Virus record (IMG/VR): IMGVR_UViG_3300037277_000027
Location: 1 to 52,322 of that record
Direction: 5' to 3' (one strand)
Source of the DNA: a virus
DNA length: 52,322 nucleotides
Part shown: piece by piece, positions 16,701 to 25,629 of the stretch
Numbering within the stretch: position 1 is the first letter of the stretch
Layout: every line of letters starts with the position of its first letter
Translations under genes and position numbers: made by a program
Notes under the pieces: generated by a model
What the model was told of the DNA's origin: nothing
The model's input: only the letters and a program-made list of their open reading frames with translations
The model's database searches: none

Positions 16701-18576
16701 GAGGGGCGTAAAAGAAGCTGACTTAGATAAAGAAGTTGGAAAGATGTCCAGTGAAGAAGTCTTGGATGTGCTAAGAACTGGTGGCGCTAGCAAAACAGCT
16801 GACAATGTAGGAAGATTCATGGATGTTTATTACAAAGGTCTCCTTCCAGGCAAGGACGCTAGAGCGGCAGAAAACACTGTACTTATGAATGCAAATGGCT
16901 CTAATCTTACTGATGATCAAAAGAAGCAGTATAGAGATTCGCTAATAACTCCAGGATTCAATGACACTACATCATTTAACTTTGAAGGTTTTAAAGAAGC
17001 CTATACTAAATTTACACATGGTCCTGACGAATCTTTATTCAAAAAAGGTTATGTGAGCCCTCTTCTGTCCGCAATGGAAAGTGGTGGAGCTGTAGACCTT
17101 TCAGCTAAAGAGCCAGTATACAAGGGTTTTGCAAAAATGTGGGGTATGGATTATGATGGTTCATCAACATCATTCAGCAAGTTAAGTGAGAGGATGAGAG
17201 ATGAGTTTTCTAACAATAAAAAGATGATGGATGAATTTGATTCAGCAAGCGATAAAGGCTCTACGGCATGGGGCAAACTCACTACTTCTGAAAGAATGGC
17301 GAGAATGTCTACAAATCAGATGATTTCAACGTTACGTGGAGACAAAGCTACTGTAGACCCTGCTAAATATATGACGGCTCAAGATATTGAGGAAAGTAAA
17401 AAGATTGAAACTGCTCCTGGAATGTTCCAAGGCTTTGCTAAATATGGCAAGCTCTTCGGTTACACCACTGGTTTCTTCTCTGGAGATTCTCTTCTTAAAA
17501 ATGAAGGGAAGGCAGGTGGAGAGAACGACCCTGCTAAATTATTGAACTGGATGGTGTCATCAGGAAAATATTCTGTGTCTGGAGACAAAGTTACTGGCAA
17601 TACATCTATAGGGCAATCGATAGGCATCTGGCAGAAACAGATAGACACTCTACAAAGAGAAGAAAAACAAGCAAGAATAGATGCTGACGCTATGGCTTCT
17701 AACGACATTGACTTTGGTAGCAATATATCTTCAGAGAACAAAGCAAAGTACCAAGATATTATCAAAAGAGCACTAACTGGCGATAAAGGTGCTCAAAGTG
17801 AATTGTATAACTTACAAATAAAATTAGGCAAAGATATGAATCAAACAGGAGCCGCATTGTTTTCTCCTGGTTCAGCGGCAGAGAAAGAGTATCAAGACAA
17901 AACAATCTTTGGTCAGGTGAATAAAGCTCTAGGATTATCCTATAAACTTCAAGGAGCGGATATATCTCAGCTTAAAGCAGGTGTTGCTGCTGGAGAAAAA
18001 AGAAAACAAAACCTCACTCAGTTTGGTACTTTTGGAGCAACTCTGATGGGTATGATTACTGGTGATGATAGTGCTGGCGTGGACTTTCAAAAAAGATTCT
18101 TATCTCAGTTTGCAGATAAAGACTTCAACAACGTGAACTGGAATGAAGCTAATAAAATTGTTGTGTCTGGACAACAAGAACTTGTAGACAAATTGGTAAA
18201 TCAGACAGGAGACCAAAGAAAAACCTTTTATGATAGCTTGAAATCTAATATGCCAGAGGCTGATGCGAACAAAATTCAGACCATGATGGAAGATGCCTTA
18301 AAATCTTCCGACAAGAACTCAGGAATGAAAAAAGTTGTTGATGAAATAACAAACATTTGGGGAGCCGCAACAAAGGATCAAACGGCAGATCAGGCATCAG
18401 CAAATAGCGATGCGGCAAAGACTTTAGCTGATTCTACTAAGAGCTTGACAGATGAAATAGTAACCTCAGCTAAAAAATTCAATGATACAGCTATAGCTTT
18501 GCAAAAGAGTCAACAAGATCTAGAGAAACAGCAGAACGTAGTTAAAATGCAAGGTTCTGGAGTTCTTCCTTATTAG
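13789..18576 (+). CDS. Tape measure protein with lytic transglycosylase domain
   Basis: 1595 residues, by far the longest protein before the fibres and directly after the chaperones. At roughly 0.15 nm per residue it would set a tail near 240 nm. An Ala/Gly-rich hydrophobic segment at about residues 110-155 (VVASGAADLGAMALAPGL) could insert in the host membrane. A soluble lytic transglycosylase fold lies at about residues 835-980, with Glu864 in LFSIENGG as candidate catalytic acid, then DYGPAQLND and YALYNGGG. It would open peptidoglycan during DNA entry. The C-terminus is Gln/Lys-rich helix. A second ATG at 13795 has slightly better ribosome binding site spacing and is an alternative start. 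Confidence 0.88.
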   Translation: MNMDQSIRDTLNQLVALQAQQLSAINAIANSNSGMGAKSPQLSSYANYAPDFTPPMAPFSQSTQAAQQRFSNYAGQVAGGNSFSDIFFANKSKMSTENRNQMATDYGARFTNAAIAGGGVVASGAADLGAMALAPGLISGVAAGAVGGAVVGGLFDIALQQNQQHLAYNSFLQRESYRFINPMNSKNERDISGFSTNERYAASTYLRHFGVDNKISSEETSQLLEKFTEGNLFKGVKDLEGFKDKMQKMTQYVKQSALLLNETFGSVATLMADMQKAGIDTTNFDYLSAKSKVVGSFTGQAAGDVLRNSVNSATGITQGTNFTNAIQAERIGDTTLYMDAYYQKMRDTKGPLNPKGQEMFNLITNMGGVQGATNVAAQKQNSLLSNSSFMSNAVLFYDYNKDSNSFTFNPEAFKNFSNGTANANELSKAAVGKLNSLGAAGSNAWMRNGQSYLMNSLDDDQSKKFLARNLKALQSSSGVDAIKNGNLSYQDIMSMVMGDNSNEGKLFGGMLDYYQQDNGTLKRNAANLSYQQNMIAKINSNRAGFGYEVKNVWEGFKVGVGDATVGIGEGITNLTQKASDWWYGKQYQVDRSGSSITPEAMKAEGANITNNILKGVQEGLKDAKAKGFNVKDDVLKMFSASDSDMNDWKSKVIEYKREVYKSMDELGKDVGKYAQTVRSASEAANVSETTVAGMIKYGRTTGTAMGMSDTTMADISKSINKNIYTAGDDEKYQSGIKYLGQLVTAYGGNQDLANMAFATSKAQVDAALQKAGVATDIEALRRSGNQNTLQGVKLGQIKQYFNQGDQEKMTTLNKYITGGGRTTFDETQKPGLGAHPDTTRMIREAAAKLGTNDENLLATLFSIENGGSDKPNYNTNGSVDYGPAQLNDRGFVTGMIGNSYSLPSGRNVTVGQDNWKTDKELNVYLGSKIFTDKLNEAQGNPALAYALYNGGGTFTDSKETYINVIKQRLRKRGVKEADLDKEVGKMSSEEVLDVLRTGGASKTADNVGRFMDVYYKGLLPGKDARAAENTVLMNANGSNLTDDQKKQYRDSLITPGFNDTTSFNFEGFKEAYTKFTHGPDESLFKKGYVSPLLSAMESGGAVDLSAKEPVYKGFAKMWGMDYDGSSTSFSKLSERMRDEFSNNKKMMDEFDSASDKGSTAWGKLTTSERMARMSTNQMISTLRGDKATVDPAKYMTAQDIEESKKIETAPGMFQGFAKYGKLFGYTTGFFSGDSLLKNEGKAGGENDPAKLLNWMVSSGKYSVSGDKVTGNTSIGQSIGIWQKQIDTLQREEKQARIDADAMASNDIDFGSNISSENKAKYQDIIKRALTGDKGAQSELYNLQIKLGKDMNQTGAALFSPGSAAEKEYQDKTIFGQVNKALGLSYKLQGADISQLKAGVAAGEKRKQNLTQFGTFGATLMGMITGDDSAGVDFQKRFLSQFADKDFNNVNWNEANKIVVSGQQELVDKLVNQTGDQRKTFYDSLKSNMPEADANKIQTMMEDALKSSDKNSGMKKVVDEITNIWGAATKDQTADQASANSDAAKTLADSTKSLTDEIVTSAKKFNDTAIALQKSQQDLEKQQNVVKMQGSGVLPY

Positions 18577-18604
18577 TAAATTCGACACCATCATCAAAAT
18601 ATTA

Positions 18605-18640
18605 TAAAATAAAGCTAAGATAAATCTTAGCTTTATTTTA
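18605..18640 (+). terminator. Terminator after the tape measure gene
   Basis: Perfect 16-base arms (18605-18620 and 18625-18640) around TAAA, ending in CTTTATTTTA. The stem is A/T-rich, so read-through into the baseplate genes is likely. Confidence 0.75.
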
Positions 18641-18660
18641 TGTGCAAAGTGAGGGATACG

Positions 18661-19317
18661 ATGAATACTCCTAAACAATCATTGGATTTAATAAATGGTA
18701 TTTTAGTTAGAAATAAAAACAATATAGCTAGATTAGCTGAAATCTATACTCTTGTAGAGACTCACGTTAATACTTATATTCATGATCCGGGTAAGCTCGA
18801 TCTTGCTATGCTAAATACTTTGCAGGTGGAGTCTAAGGATTTAGATAAAAGAATTAAGGATAACGTTGTGACATTAAATGACTTGGCCGCAAGAGCTATT
18901 ATGACTCCTGAGTTTTACAGAGATCAGGCTAATCTATTCTTAAAAAGAGTAGCTCATACCTATAATAATATGCCTTCAAGTTCTCACTCCGGTATTACCA
19001 TTGCGGCAGTTGTTACTTTTAGAAACATGGGATTCTTCTTTAGCTGGACTGTAGACAAAGGAATATTCTTAAATGTTGCTCTTATGGACTCAGACAACAA
19101 TGTTATTCTTAATACTGATTATAATTTTGACACAACTCTGCCCGGTAATGAGCCGCTGGATGAAAATACGAATCAAGATTATTTACAGAGCAAAACTTTT
19201 AAATTCAATTTATATATTCCACCTTGTCCTTCGGGAGACTATGTTCTGACCTTTACAGTTAGAGATGCAACTTATTCATTCTTTGATGCATACAGAACTG
19301 GAATTCAAATTATTTAA
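18661..19317 (+). CDS. Tail/baseplate-associated protein, unknown family
   Basis: 218 residues from ATG 18661 with GTGAGGG upstream; the upstream in-frame start at 18640 falls in the terminator hairpin. Residues 1-110 are helical, residues 115-218 form a beta sandwich (FFFSWTVDKGIFLNVALMD, FKFNLYIPPCPSGDYVLTF). It is the first gene after the tape measure, so a tail-tip or baseplate-initiator role is likely. I do not recognise a family. Confidence 0.6.
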   Translation: MNTPKQSLDLINGILVRNKNNIARLAEIYTLVETHVNTYIHDPGKLDLAMLNTLQVESKDLDKRIKDNVVTLNDLAARAIMTPEFYRDQANLFLKRVAHTYNNMPSSSHSGITIAAVVTFRNMGFFFSWTVDKGIFLNVALMDSDNNVILNTDYNFDTTLPGNEPLDENTNQDYLQSKTFKFNLYIPPCPSGDYVLTFTVRDATYSFFDAYRTGIQII

Positions 19318-19329
19318 GGAGGGAAAGCT

Positions 19330-20883
19330 ATGGATATCACCCAAGTAAAGTTAGATTTTAAATCACCTCCTTTCTTAAGGAAGGCAGACTTAATAGCAAA
19401 ACAAGCAGTTAATATCATTATTCTTTCTGAGAATCAGAGCGAAATAGACATAGGACTACTTCATAAGAAACACCAAGACGAAGGACAGCCAGGATTAAGA
19501 TATCATTATGTCATAAAAAATAATGGACAATATGACGGTGCGATCTATTATTGTCGTCCAAGAATTTATCAAAATGGAATCCCTGGAGACAATCCAACTG
19601 GTGAAAATATGGTTAATAACAGCATTTCAATTTGTCTTGCTGGACTATACGGTGATGCGGCAACTAACAAGCAGGTGGCTTCTTGTGTAGATTTATGCAT
19701 AATGCTACTAACGCAAGAAGCTCTTCCCCTTAGTCATATTATTTTTTATCAAGAGATTCCTACTGGCAGTAATAATAAAATAGCCAATTCCCAAGACATA
19801 AAAGATGCTATAAAAACTAAGTTAGAAGGTGTAAATCTTCTTAAGACATTACTTGTTGATCCTACATCAAGTGGGGTTACCGATGTGACAGCTTTCGAAC
19901 AAGATGTATCAAAGAAAGACTTTAATAGCTTTGCTCTTGTTGCTAAATACTACGATATCCCTGTTGACGTTGTGGCTTCTATGAATAAGCACATAACAAC
20001 ACCAGACAATATTCCATATGATACAGTTATTTATATCCCTGCTAATCCTCAAAGGCAAAAACTCAGAGCACTACAGCAGAACGGTACATTAAATACAATA
20101 AGGGCGCAGATAGATGAGCAGATTAAGGTCGCAACAATAGAGCGAGGGAAATACGGACAACCAAACACAGGAGAAGACCTCTATGGTCAAGACTTAACTT
20201 TCCTGACTACTCAATATGGAGGAAAAAAGCAATCTATATGGCAAGTTTCACCTATGGAATTTCCGGGGTATCACAATGCATTTATACAGTTTACGAATAA
20301 TACAACAAATAATGTCGCAACAACAATACCTTTTATGATATCACCATCATCTTCTTCTGAGTCTCGTTCAACTTCTCAGCAGATGAGTAAAACAAATGCA
20401 GGATGGTTTATTATGAGAACAGGTAAAAATCCCGGAACAATGAATATCTCTGGATATATGTTAGACATTAAAAATGCTTTAGAGAGACATCAATTCCTAG
20501 AGAACTACAAGAAGTATATTGAAGACATAAAGAATGAAAGATTAGAGTTTACGAATGAGTATTCTACAAAGCTAAGAGTAGAAGGCAGGGATTACTATGG
20601 ATACATACAAAGTATATCTTTCACCAAGTCAGCTGTACAACCATTTTTATACCAATACAATATTACTCTCGTAGTTCTTAACGATAAAATGATTTACGAC
20701 CCAAGATATGCGGCACAATCATTGGAATCTGTAAATTCTTTATTAAAGACAGGCACAGCCGTAGCTACGGTTTCACCCATAACTAAAATTATGGCGCCAG
20801 CAATGTATAATGCGTTCAACGAGATTCAGCCAACAGCACCAATTTCACTAGCTCCAACATCAGGAAGTACAGTCAACGGATAA
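19330..20883 (+). CDS. Baseplate protein: degenerate amidase-like domain plus LysM
   Basis: 517 residues. Residues 25-160 keep the outline of the Amidase_2/PGRP fold: a VNIIILSEN strand, RYHYVIKNNGQY, YYCRPR, then NNSISICLAGLYGD and a LSHIIFYQEIP strand. The zinc-binding histidines expected in the first strand and the last motif are absent, so it is probably not an enzyme but may still bind glycan. Residues 197-237 look like a LysM domain (FALVAKYYDIPVDVVASMNKH, then VIYIP). The C-terminal 240 residues are beta-rich and end in a proline/serine tail. LysM-bearing baseplate proteins (XkdP or gp53-like) commonly sit here, next to the hub. Confidence 0.65.
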   Translation: MDITQVKLDFKSPPFLRKADLIAKQAVNIIILSENQSEIDIGLLHKKHQDEGQPGLRYHYVIKNNGQYDGAIYYCRPRIYQNGIPGDNPTGENMVNNSISICLAGLYGDAATNKQVASCVDLCIMLLTQEALPLSHIIFYQEIPTGSNNKIANSQDIKDAIKTKLEGVNLLKTLLVDPTSSGVTDVTAFEQDVSKKDFNSFALVAKYYDIPVDVVASMNKHITTPDNIPYDTVIYIPANPQRQKLRALQQNGTLNTIRAQIDEQIKVATIERGKYGQPNTGEDLYGQDLTFLTTQYGGKKQSIWQVSPMEFPGYHNAFIQFTNNTTNNVATTIPFMISPSSSSESRSTSQQMSKTNAGWFIMRTGKNPGTMNISGYMLDIKNALERHQFLENYKKYIEDIKNERLEFTNEYSTKLRVEGRDYYGYIQSISFTKSAVQPFLYQYNITLVVLNDKMIYDPRYAAQSLESVNSLLKTGTAVATVSPITKIMAPAMYNAFNEIQPTAPISLAPTSGSTVNG

Positions 20884-20893
20884 GGAGGTTATT

Positions 20894-23584
20894 ATGCTTA
20901 GACTTAAGGAAAGGTATTTAGAAGGAACACCGGGATTCGCAGTGTTCTTTGATAACATCAGAGTTGACCAATACGTTAAAAGTTTTCAAGTAAATATTTC
21001 TTCTGATGGCTCTATAGGTAATGCCTCGGTAGAAATGATTTATGTTCCAGACTTTTATAAGATTGAAACAACCGACCCAGAAACAGGAGATATTATTTCT
21101 GTCGAAATGGGAATAGAAAATATGACGAATGTAAAAATATTTGTAAGAAATATGTTTAGCCTTAAATATATCATGGTTTTTGACGGAAACATTAGGGGTA
21201 AATCACGAACAAAAAGTCCGTCAGGATATACCCTCGTATTTACTGCTAGTGACTATCTGACATGGCTCAACAGAACGATTGTACCGATAGCAATTCCTCT
21301 AGAGAGTCAATTGGCATTAGGTGATACGCTCAAATGGAAGGCTCAAGGTATAGATATCTTTAATACACCTAGTATATCAAGAGTCGCCAATGGAGTATTT
21401 AGAGGTCAAACTCTTCAGACATTTATAGGCAAAATGCAAGAAACTACATTAAAGCTAAATAAGTTCTATGCAGACACGGCAAGCGTTGCTTACTGGGATG
21501 GCGCACAGGGAAGAATAGATATTATGGGTGATATTAGTGATGAGCTCATACAAAACAAGGTTATAGACTTCGTAGTGACTTCGTCAGCTACATTCGTTAA
21601 TTCTATGTACGTCGGTATTAACGATATAGTAAAAAATCTAATGTTTGAGTTCTATCAGGACAGAGATGGAGTAATAAGAATTAAACCTCCATTCTGGAAC
21701 GAAAAGGTTCTATATGACCACGTTATTGAACCTTTACTTATAATGAACATGGCTGAAAACACAAATTGGAATAATTATATCACTAGAGTAGTTATAACTG
21801 GAGGGCTTGAAGACCAGCAAGAAGACTTTGATAATGTGCAGAAATCCATAGTTACACCTTGCGGAGCTTACGTTGGTGATGATGACCCAGCAAAAGCTCT
21901 CTGGACAGATTATCAGTCTGGAGATACAGGAACTATGACTCAGACAATTGCGACTGGCGGCAAAGGTACTTGGCTGTCTTCGCACGAAATGTTCTCTCCA
22001 TATATGCAATACAGAGGATTGAAGACTGATGGCTCTCCGAGATATCACTTTGGGCAAGACTACGCAATGCCAATAGGAACTCCAGTATACCACATAGGCG
22101 CAAAAGGCGTTGCTGCAAGAGGTAATGACCCTCAGGGATGGGGAGATTATGTTCAGGTGAGACTTGTTGAAGGGCCATTTAAAGGGTACTTCATAGTATA
22201 CGCTCACTTATCTGAAATCATTTGTTCGTCTGGAGATATAATAACTGATGGTTCATTGTTAGGTAAGTCAGGGAAGTCAGGGAATGCAAATACTCCTGAT
22301 AATAGAGACCATCTCCATCTGTCAGTATGCCTTAGTCAGGTTGGCGAACGTGGAGGAACTATAGACCCAGATGATTATTTTCAACGCTCTTTGGGCGAAG
22401 ATAATGGTTCTGTGGCCTTTAAGTCATCTGGAAGTTCTTCACTATTAATACCTAGTACAGACGAAAGAAAGTATGGCGTATCAGTATATGATACAGTCCA
22501 ACCTCTTATTAAGTTCTCAAATTCTGCTGTCATAGACCAGAATAGTCAGGGAAAAAGAGCTTTAGAGAAGTATGCTAAGTTCCTGTACAACATGACTAAT
22601 TCAATGGTTGAAACAGCCACACTTCAAACTGTAGCGATGCCTTGGATAAGGCCAGGCTTTAATGTTTGGGTAGACCCTGTTGCCGTGGACAAAGTATACT
22701 ACGTACACTCTGTTAGCCACTACGGCAGTGCAGAAGGTGGTTGTTTCTCTACTCTGAACTTATCTTTAGGTAGAGAAAGAATCAAGTTCACAAATTCTAC
22801 AGGCTTCGCATCGATGAAAAACCAAGGGGGAGAGAATTTATTCATAAGCAAGTTCAACGTACATTCCTCAGACTTCGGCAAAGTTTTAGATAGCGATGCA
22901 GACTTTGCCAAGATAAGAAAACAAATGGTTGGTTTTTATCAGAATGAAACGACTGGTATGATATCAGCAGATAAGAATTCATATTTTAAGGAACTTTATT
23001 ATATAACTAATTCAGACCCAGCTTATAAGAGTTCTTCACAAGCAACACAAACGACAACCACATCGGCACCAGCGCAAGTGACTATAAATGTTGGTGCCGA
23101 CGAATTCAATATAGATGCTTGGCCTGTATCAATGGGGCAAGGCTATGAAGGTGCTCATGTTGAAGAACTTCAAAAAGCCCTAAAGAGAATGGGGACTTAT
23201 ACGGAAGGTTATACCGATCAAGTCTTTGGACAAATAACAAAAAAAGCAGTAATAGATTTTCAAACAAAATTTTCATTAGATTCAGACGGTGTTGTTGGCA
23301 AATTTACTAAAGCTAAACTCAAAGAAGAACTTGGAAAGTTAGGAACAACAACTACAGCAACGGCATCAGGTTCGACAACATCAACAGCAACAAGTGTAAC
23401 AAAACTATCACCCTCGCTGTTTATAGCAGAAAATACTATTGAAGATATACAAACGATATTAAATAGTGCATACGAAAATGCACCAACCGTAGTTAAAGAT
23501 AGAATATCAAAAAACAAAAAAATAATAACTAATTCAGCAGAATATATAAAATTGCACTATATATCCGAGCTAACAAATAAGTGA
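20894..23584 (+). CDS. Baseplate hub with inserted M23 peptidase and peptidoglycan-binding domain
   Basis: 896 residues. Residues 1-330 and about 520-640 fit a tail hub of the gp27/gpD type (GFAVFFDNIRVDQYVKSF, then VYYVHSVSHYGSAEGG). Between them is an M23-type metallopeptidase: His385 and Asp389 in RYHFGQDY, YAHLSE near residue 437, and His473/His475 in HLHLS, a complete zinc and catalytic set. A peptidoglycan-binding domain follows at about residues 741-812 (AHVEELQKALKRMGTY, DQVFGQITKKAVIDFQ). The last 80 residues are a threonine-rich linker and helix. The protein would form the tail tip and cut cross-links during penetration. Confidence 0.85.
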   Translation: MLRLKERYLEGTPGFAVFFDNIRVDQYVKSFQVNISSDGSIGNASVEMIYVPDFYKIETTDPETGDIISVEMGIENMTNVKIFVRNMFSLKYIMVFDGNIRGKSRTKSPSGYTLVFTASDYLTWLNRTIVPIAIPLESQLALGDTLKWKAQGIDIFNTPSISRVANGVFRGQTLQTFIGKMQETTLKLNKFYADTASVAYWDGAQGRIDIMGDISDELIQNKVIDFVVTSSATFVNSMYVGINDIVKNLMFEFYQDRDGVIRIKPPFWNEKVLYDHVIEPLLIMNMAENTNWNNYITRVVITGGLEDQQEDFDNVQKSIVTPCGAYVGDDDPAKALWTDYQSGDTGTMTQTIATGGKGTWLSSHEMFSPYMQYRGLKTDGSPRYHFGQDYAMPIGTPVYHIGAKGVAARGNDPQGWGDYVQVRLVEGPFKGYFIVYAHLSEIICSSGDIITDGSLLGKSGKSGNANTPDNRDHLHLSVCLSQVGERGGTIDPDDYFQRSLGEDNGSVAFKSSGSSSLLIPSTDERKYGVSVYDTVQPLIKFSNSAVIDQNSQGKRALEKYAKFLYNMTNSMVETATLQTVAMPWIRPGFNVWVDPVAVDKVYYVHSVSHYGSAEGGCFSTLNLSLGRERIKFTNSTGFASMKNQGGENLFISKFNVHSSDFGKVLDSDADFAKIRKQMVGFYQNETTGMISADKNSYFKELYYITNSDPAYKSSSQATQTTTTSAPAQVTINVGADEFNIDAWPVSMGQGYEGAHVEELQKALKRMGTYTEGYTDQVFGQITKKAVIDFQTKFSLDSDGVVGKFTKAKLKEELGKLGTTTTATASGSTTSTATSVTKLSPSLFIAENTIEDIQTILNSAYENAPTVVKDRISKNKKIITNSAEYIKLHYISELTNK

Positions 23585-23593
23585 GGTGACGAC

Positions 23594-24718
23594 ATGGCTA
23601 TAGACAATGTTCTTTCATCGATACAAAGTGGTATTAGTAAGATTAATTCTGCTGCCTCAGCAACAGTCTTGCCTTGCGTAGTTGTTAAGATATACAGAGA
23701 AAATATGACTGCTGATGTTTATCTTAAAGACAATTCTGGCCTAAAATATAATGTCCCTCTTTGTTTTCCAAGCAAAGGTAAAGGGTACGGCTCATACTTT
23801 ATTCCAAAAGAAGGTGCTACTTATCTTCTCTTGTATACAAGTCAGAGTAGACCTTACCTTTTGGCGTACGCTCCTGTATCTCCTACTTCTGACGCAAGTG
23901 GAGTAGCAACAAATGAGAAACTTATGCCAGGAGAAAATTTAATACAATCTTTTGGTGATGCTAATCTTAGGCAAGACATTATTGGTAATATAATGAGCTT
24001 CTCAGGATTTTCTAATAGCAATATCCAAGACGCACAAGGAGTTAATAGAGCTTATTCTTTAGGTTCTAAAAGGTTAGACATTGCCTCAAAGCATATATCT
24101 GGATTTGGACTAAATTCAAGTAAGGCAACGACGAGTACAATGCTAACATCTATAGAACAGAAAGTCTCAGACTATAGTGAATTTTACAGTGCAATAATTT
24201 CTCCTAAAATCTATAAGCCAGCAGAAATCTTGGTCAGTGGAGAAATTTCACAAACTATAAAAACAACAGTAATTTCTGCCGCAAAAAATATACTTGACAA
24301 AGTTGCAAGTTTCAAAACTACTTTTTTGAATATAAAAACTCAAATGCAAGACATGACAATTTCTGATACCGCATTAGCTTCACTTACAGAGCAGTTGTAT
24401 GCTCAGATGAAAAGTTTCAATATAGAAAAGAAAGGTGTTAAAATAATAATAGAGAAAGGCAATGCAATAAACAAAGCCAAGCGTCCTTCCGATATCTCAG
24501 ACATAAACAATTTATTGCCTACTGATTATGACAAACTTGATGGCATAGATATTTGTTACAGGATGATAGTCGAGAATGACTCTGGAACATTAGGGAAAAT
24601 AGAGATTGATACTTTGGGAAATTGCAATGCTTCGTTTAACAGCTTAACAGTAACTGGGGCTCTAAACTTTACAAATACTGCAACCGATGTTCTTATCGAC
24701 GGAGGAAGTTGGGATTAA
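23594..24718 (+). CDS. Baseplate central spike protein (OB-fold N-terminus)
   Basis: 374 residues. Residues 20-95 form an OB-fold of the gp5/gpV or Gp138 N-terminal kind: LPCVVVKIYRENMTADVYL, VPLCFPSKGKG, PKEGATYLLLYTSQSRPYLL. The centre is helical and the C-terminal 60 residues are short strands ending in NASFNSLTVTGALNF, typical of a trimeric beta-helix cap. It follows the hub directly, where the membrane-piercing spike is normally encoded. Confidence is good for the OB-fold, fair for the tip. Confidence 0.75.
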   Translation: MAIDNVLSSIQSGISKINSAASATVLPCVVVKIYRENMTADVYLKDNSGLKYNVPLCFPSKGKGYGSYFIPKEGATYLLLYTSQSRPYLLAYAPVSPTSDASGVATNEKLMPGENLIQSFGDANLRQDIIGNIMSFSGFSNSNIQDAQGVNRAYSLGSKRLDIASKHISGFGLNSSKATTSTMLTSIEQKVSDYSEFYSAIISPKIYKPAEILVSGEISQTIKTTVISAAKNILDKVASFKTTFLNIKTQMQDMTISDTALASLTEQLYAQMKSFNIEKKGVKIIIEKGNAINKAKRPSDISDINNLLPTDYDKLDGIDICYRMIVENDSGTLGKIEIDTLGNCNASFNSLTVTGALNFTNTATDVLIDGGSWD

Positions 24719-24729
24719 AGGAGTGATTG

Positions 24730-25620
24730 ATGATGGATAGCTTTTTAGAAAAATTAATAAAACTTGCTCAGGATAAAGATTGGGAAGATGAACTTGATGA
24801 GAGAGGGAAAAGAGACCGAGATTTAATAAAAATAATTCAGTCTCATCCAGAAGGAAGCCTTAGACACAATGAAGCTTTCAAAAAACTCCATAGGGATTAT
24901 AAAGCTGTTATCGCCAAACAAGCTGTTAAATCTCAATTAGCGACCGTAATGCCGAGCAAAGAACACGCAGAACTTCAAGGCCTTGCAATGTTAAAAGATG
25001 TTGTTAAGAAATTTGACCTCAACAAAAAGAATAAGCCCATCACTTATATACAAGACAATATATATAGGCTGATGCAAAAAGAGAAAGACAACCATGTTGA
25101 TTTTACGGCAGGTAAATCAGCAGAACTAACCTATAAAACAGGCATCATAAATCAAGCCATCCCTCTTCTTAAGGGCGAACTTAATAGAGAACCTAACGAT
25201 GATGAAATACATGATTTTATAAAGAATACAATGGGTTACACAAGCGTAACGAAGGGCAATATTAAAACGATTAAAAATCAAAGTCGTAAAGACTTTAGTA
25301 GTGACAGAACTATCGGTAGCTCAGACTCAGGAGCCGAACAATTGACTTGGTCTGACATCCATGATGTTGAAGAGGGTACTGCCATATCATATAGACATGA
25401 GCAAGCTATGAAGAAACGTATAGAAAAGTATTTAGACAAATTCAACAGGCAAGAAAGAACTTTGATAAGAAGATATTTTGCATTAGGGCAATTTTCTAAC
25501 AGCGAAGCGAAGAACTTGCATGAAGCAGCATCAAATACTGGAATGACCAATTATGCAGCTCAAAAAGTCATCAAAAGACTTAAAGTTATGGCTAAAGCAG
25601 ACTATCCAGCAGATTTTTAA
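24730..25620 (+). CDS. RNA polymerase sigma-70-family factor
   Basis: 296 residues from ATG 24730 (AAAGGAG six bases upstream). The first 40 residues are charged. About residues 45-110 align with sigma region 2 (HAELQGLAMLKDVVKKFDL, then YIQDNIYRLMQKEK). Residues 125-180 resemble region 3 (NREPNDDEIHDFI, SVTKGNIKTI). The C-terminal part is a region 4 helix-turn-helix (LDKFNRQERTLIRRYFALG, then NYAAQKVIKRLKVMAKAD). It lies between spike and wedge genes with normal spacing, so it is expressed with the baseplate. It probably directs host RNA polymerase to phage promoters late in infection. The alternative is an anti-host or DNA-binding structural role, less likely. Confidence 0.75.
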   Translation: MMDSFLEKLIKLAQDKDWEDELDERGKRDRDLIKIIQSHPEGSLRHNEAFKKLHRDYKAVIAKQAVKSQLATVMPSKEHAELQGLAMLKDVVKKFDLNKKNKPITYIQDNIYRLMQKEKDNHVDFTAGKSAELTYKTGIINQAIPLLKGELNREPNDDEIHDFIKNTMGYTSVTKGNIKTIKNQSRKDFSSDRTIGSSDSGAEQLTWSDIHDVEEGTAISYRHEQAMKKRIEKYLDKFNRQERTLIRRYFALGQFSNSEAKNLHEAASNTGMTNYAAQKVIKRLKVMAKADYPADF

Positions 25621-25629
25621 GGAGGTCCC

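Noticed and set aside
21734-22207. Minus-strand open frame of 157 codons within the hub gene
   Set aside because: Antisense to the well-supported M23/hub coding sequence, with no ribosome binding site.
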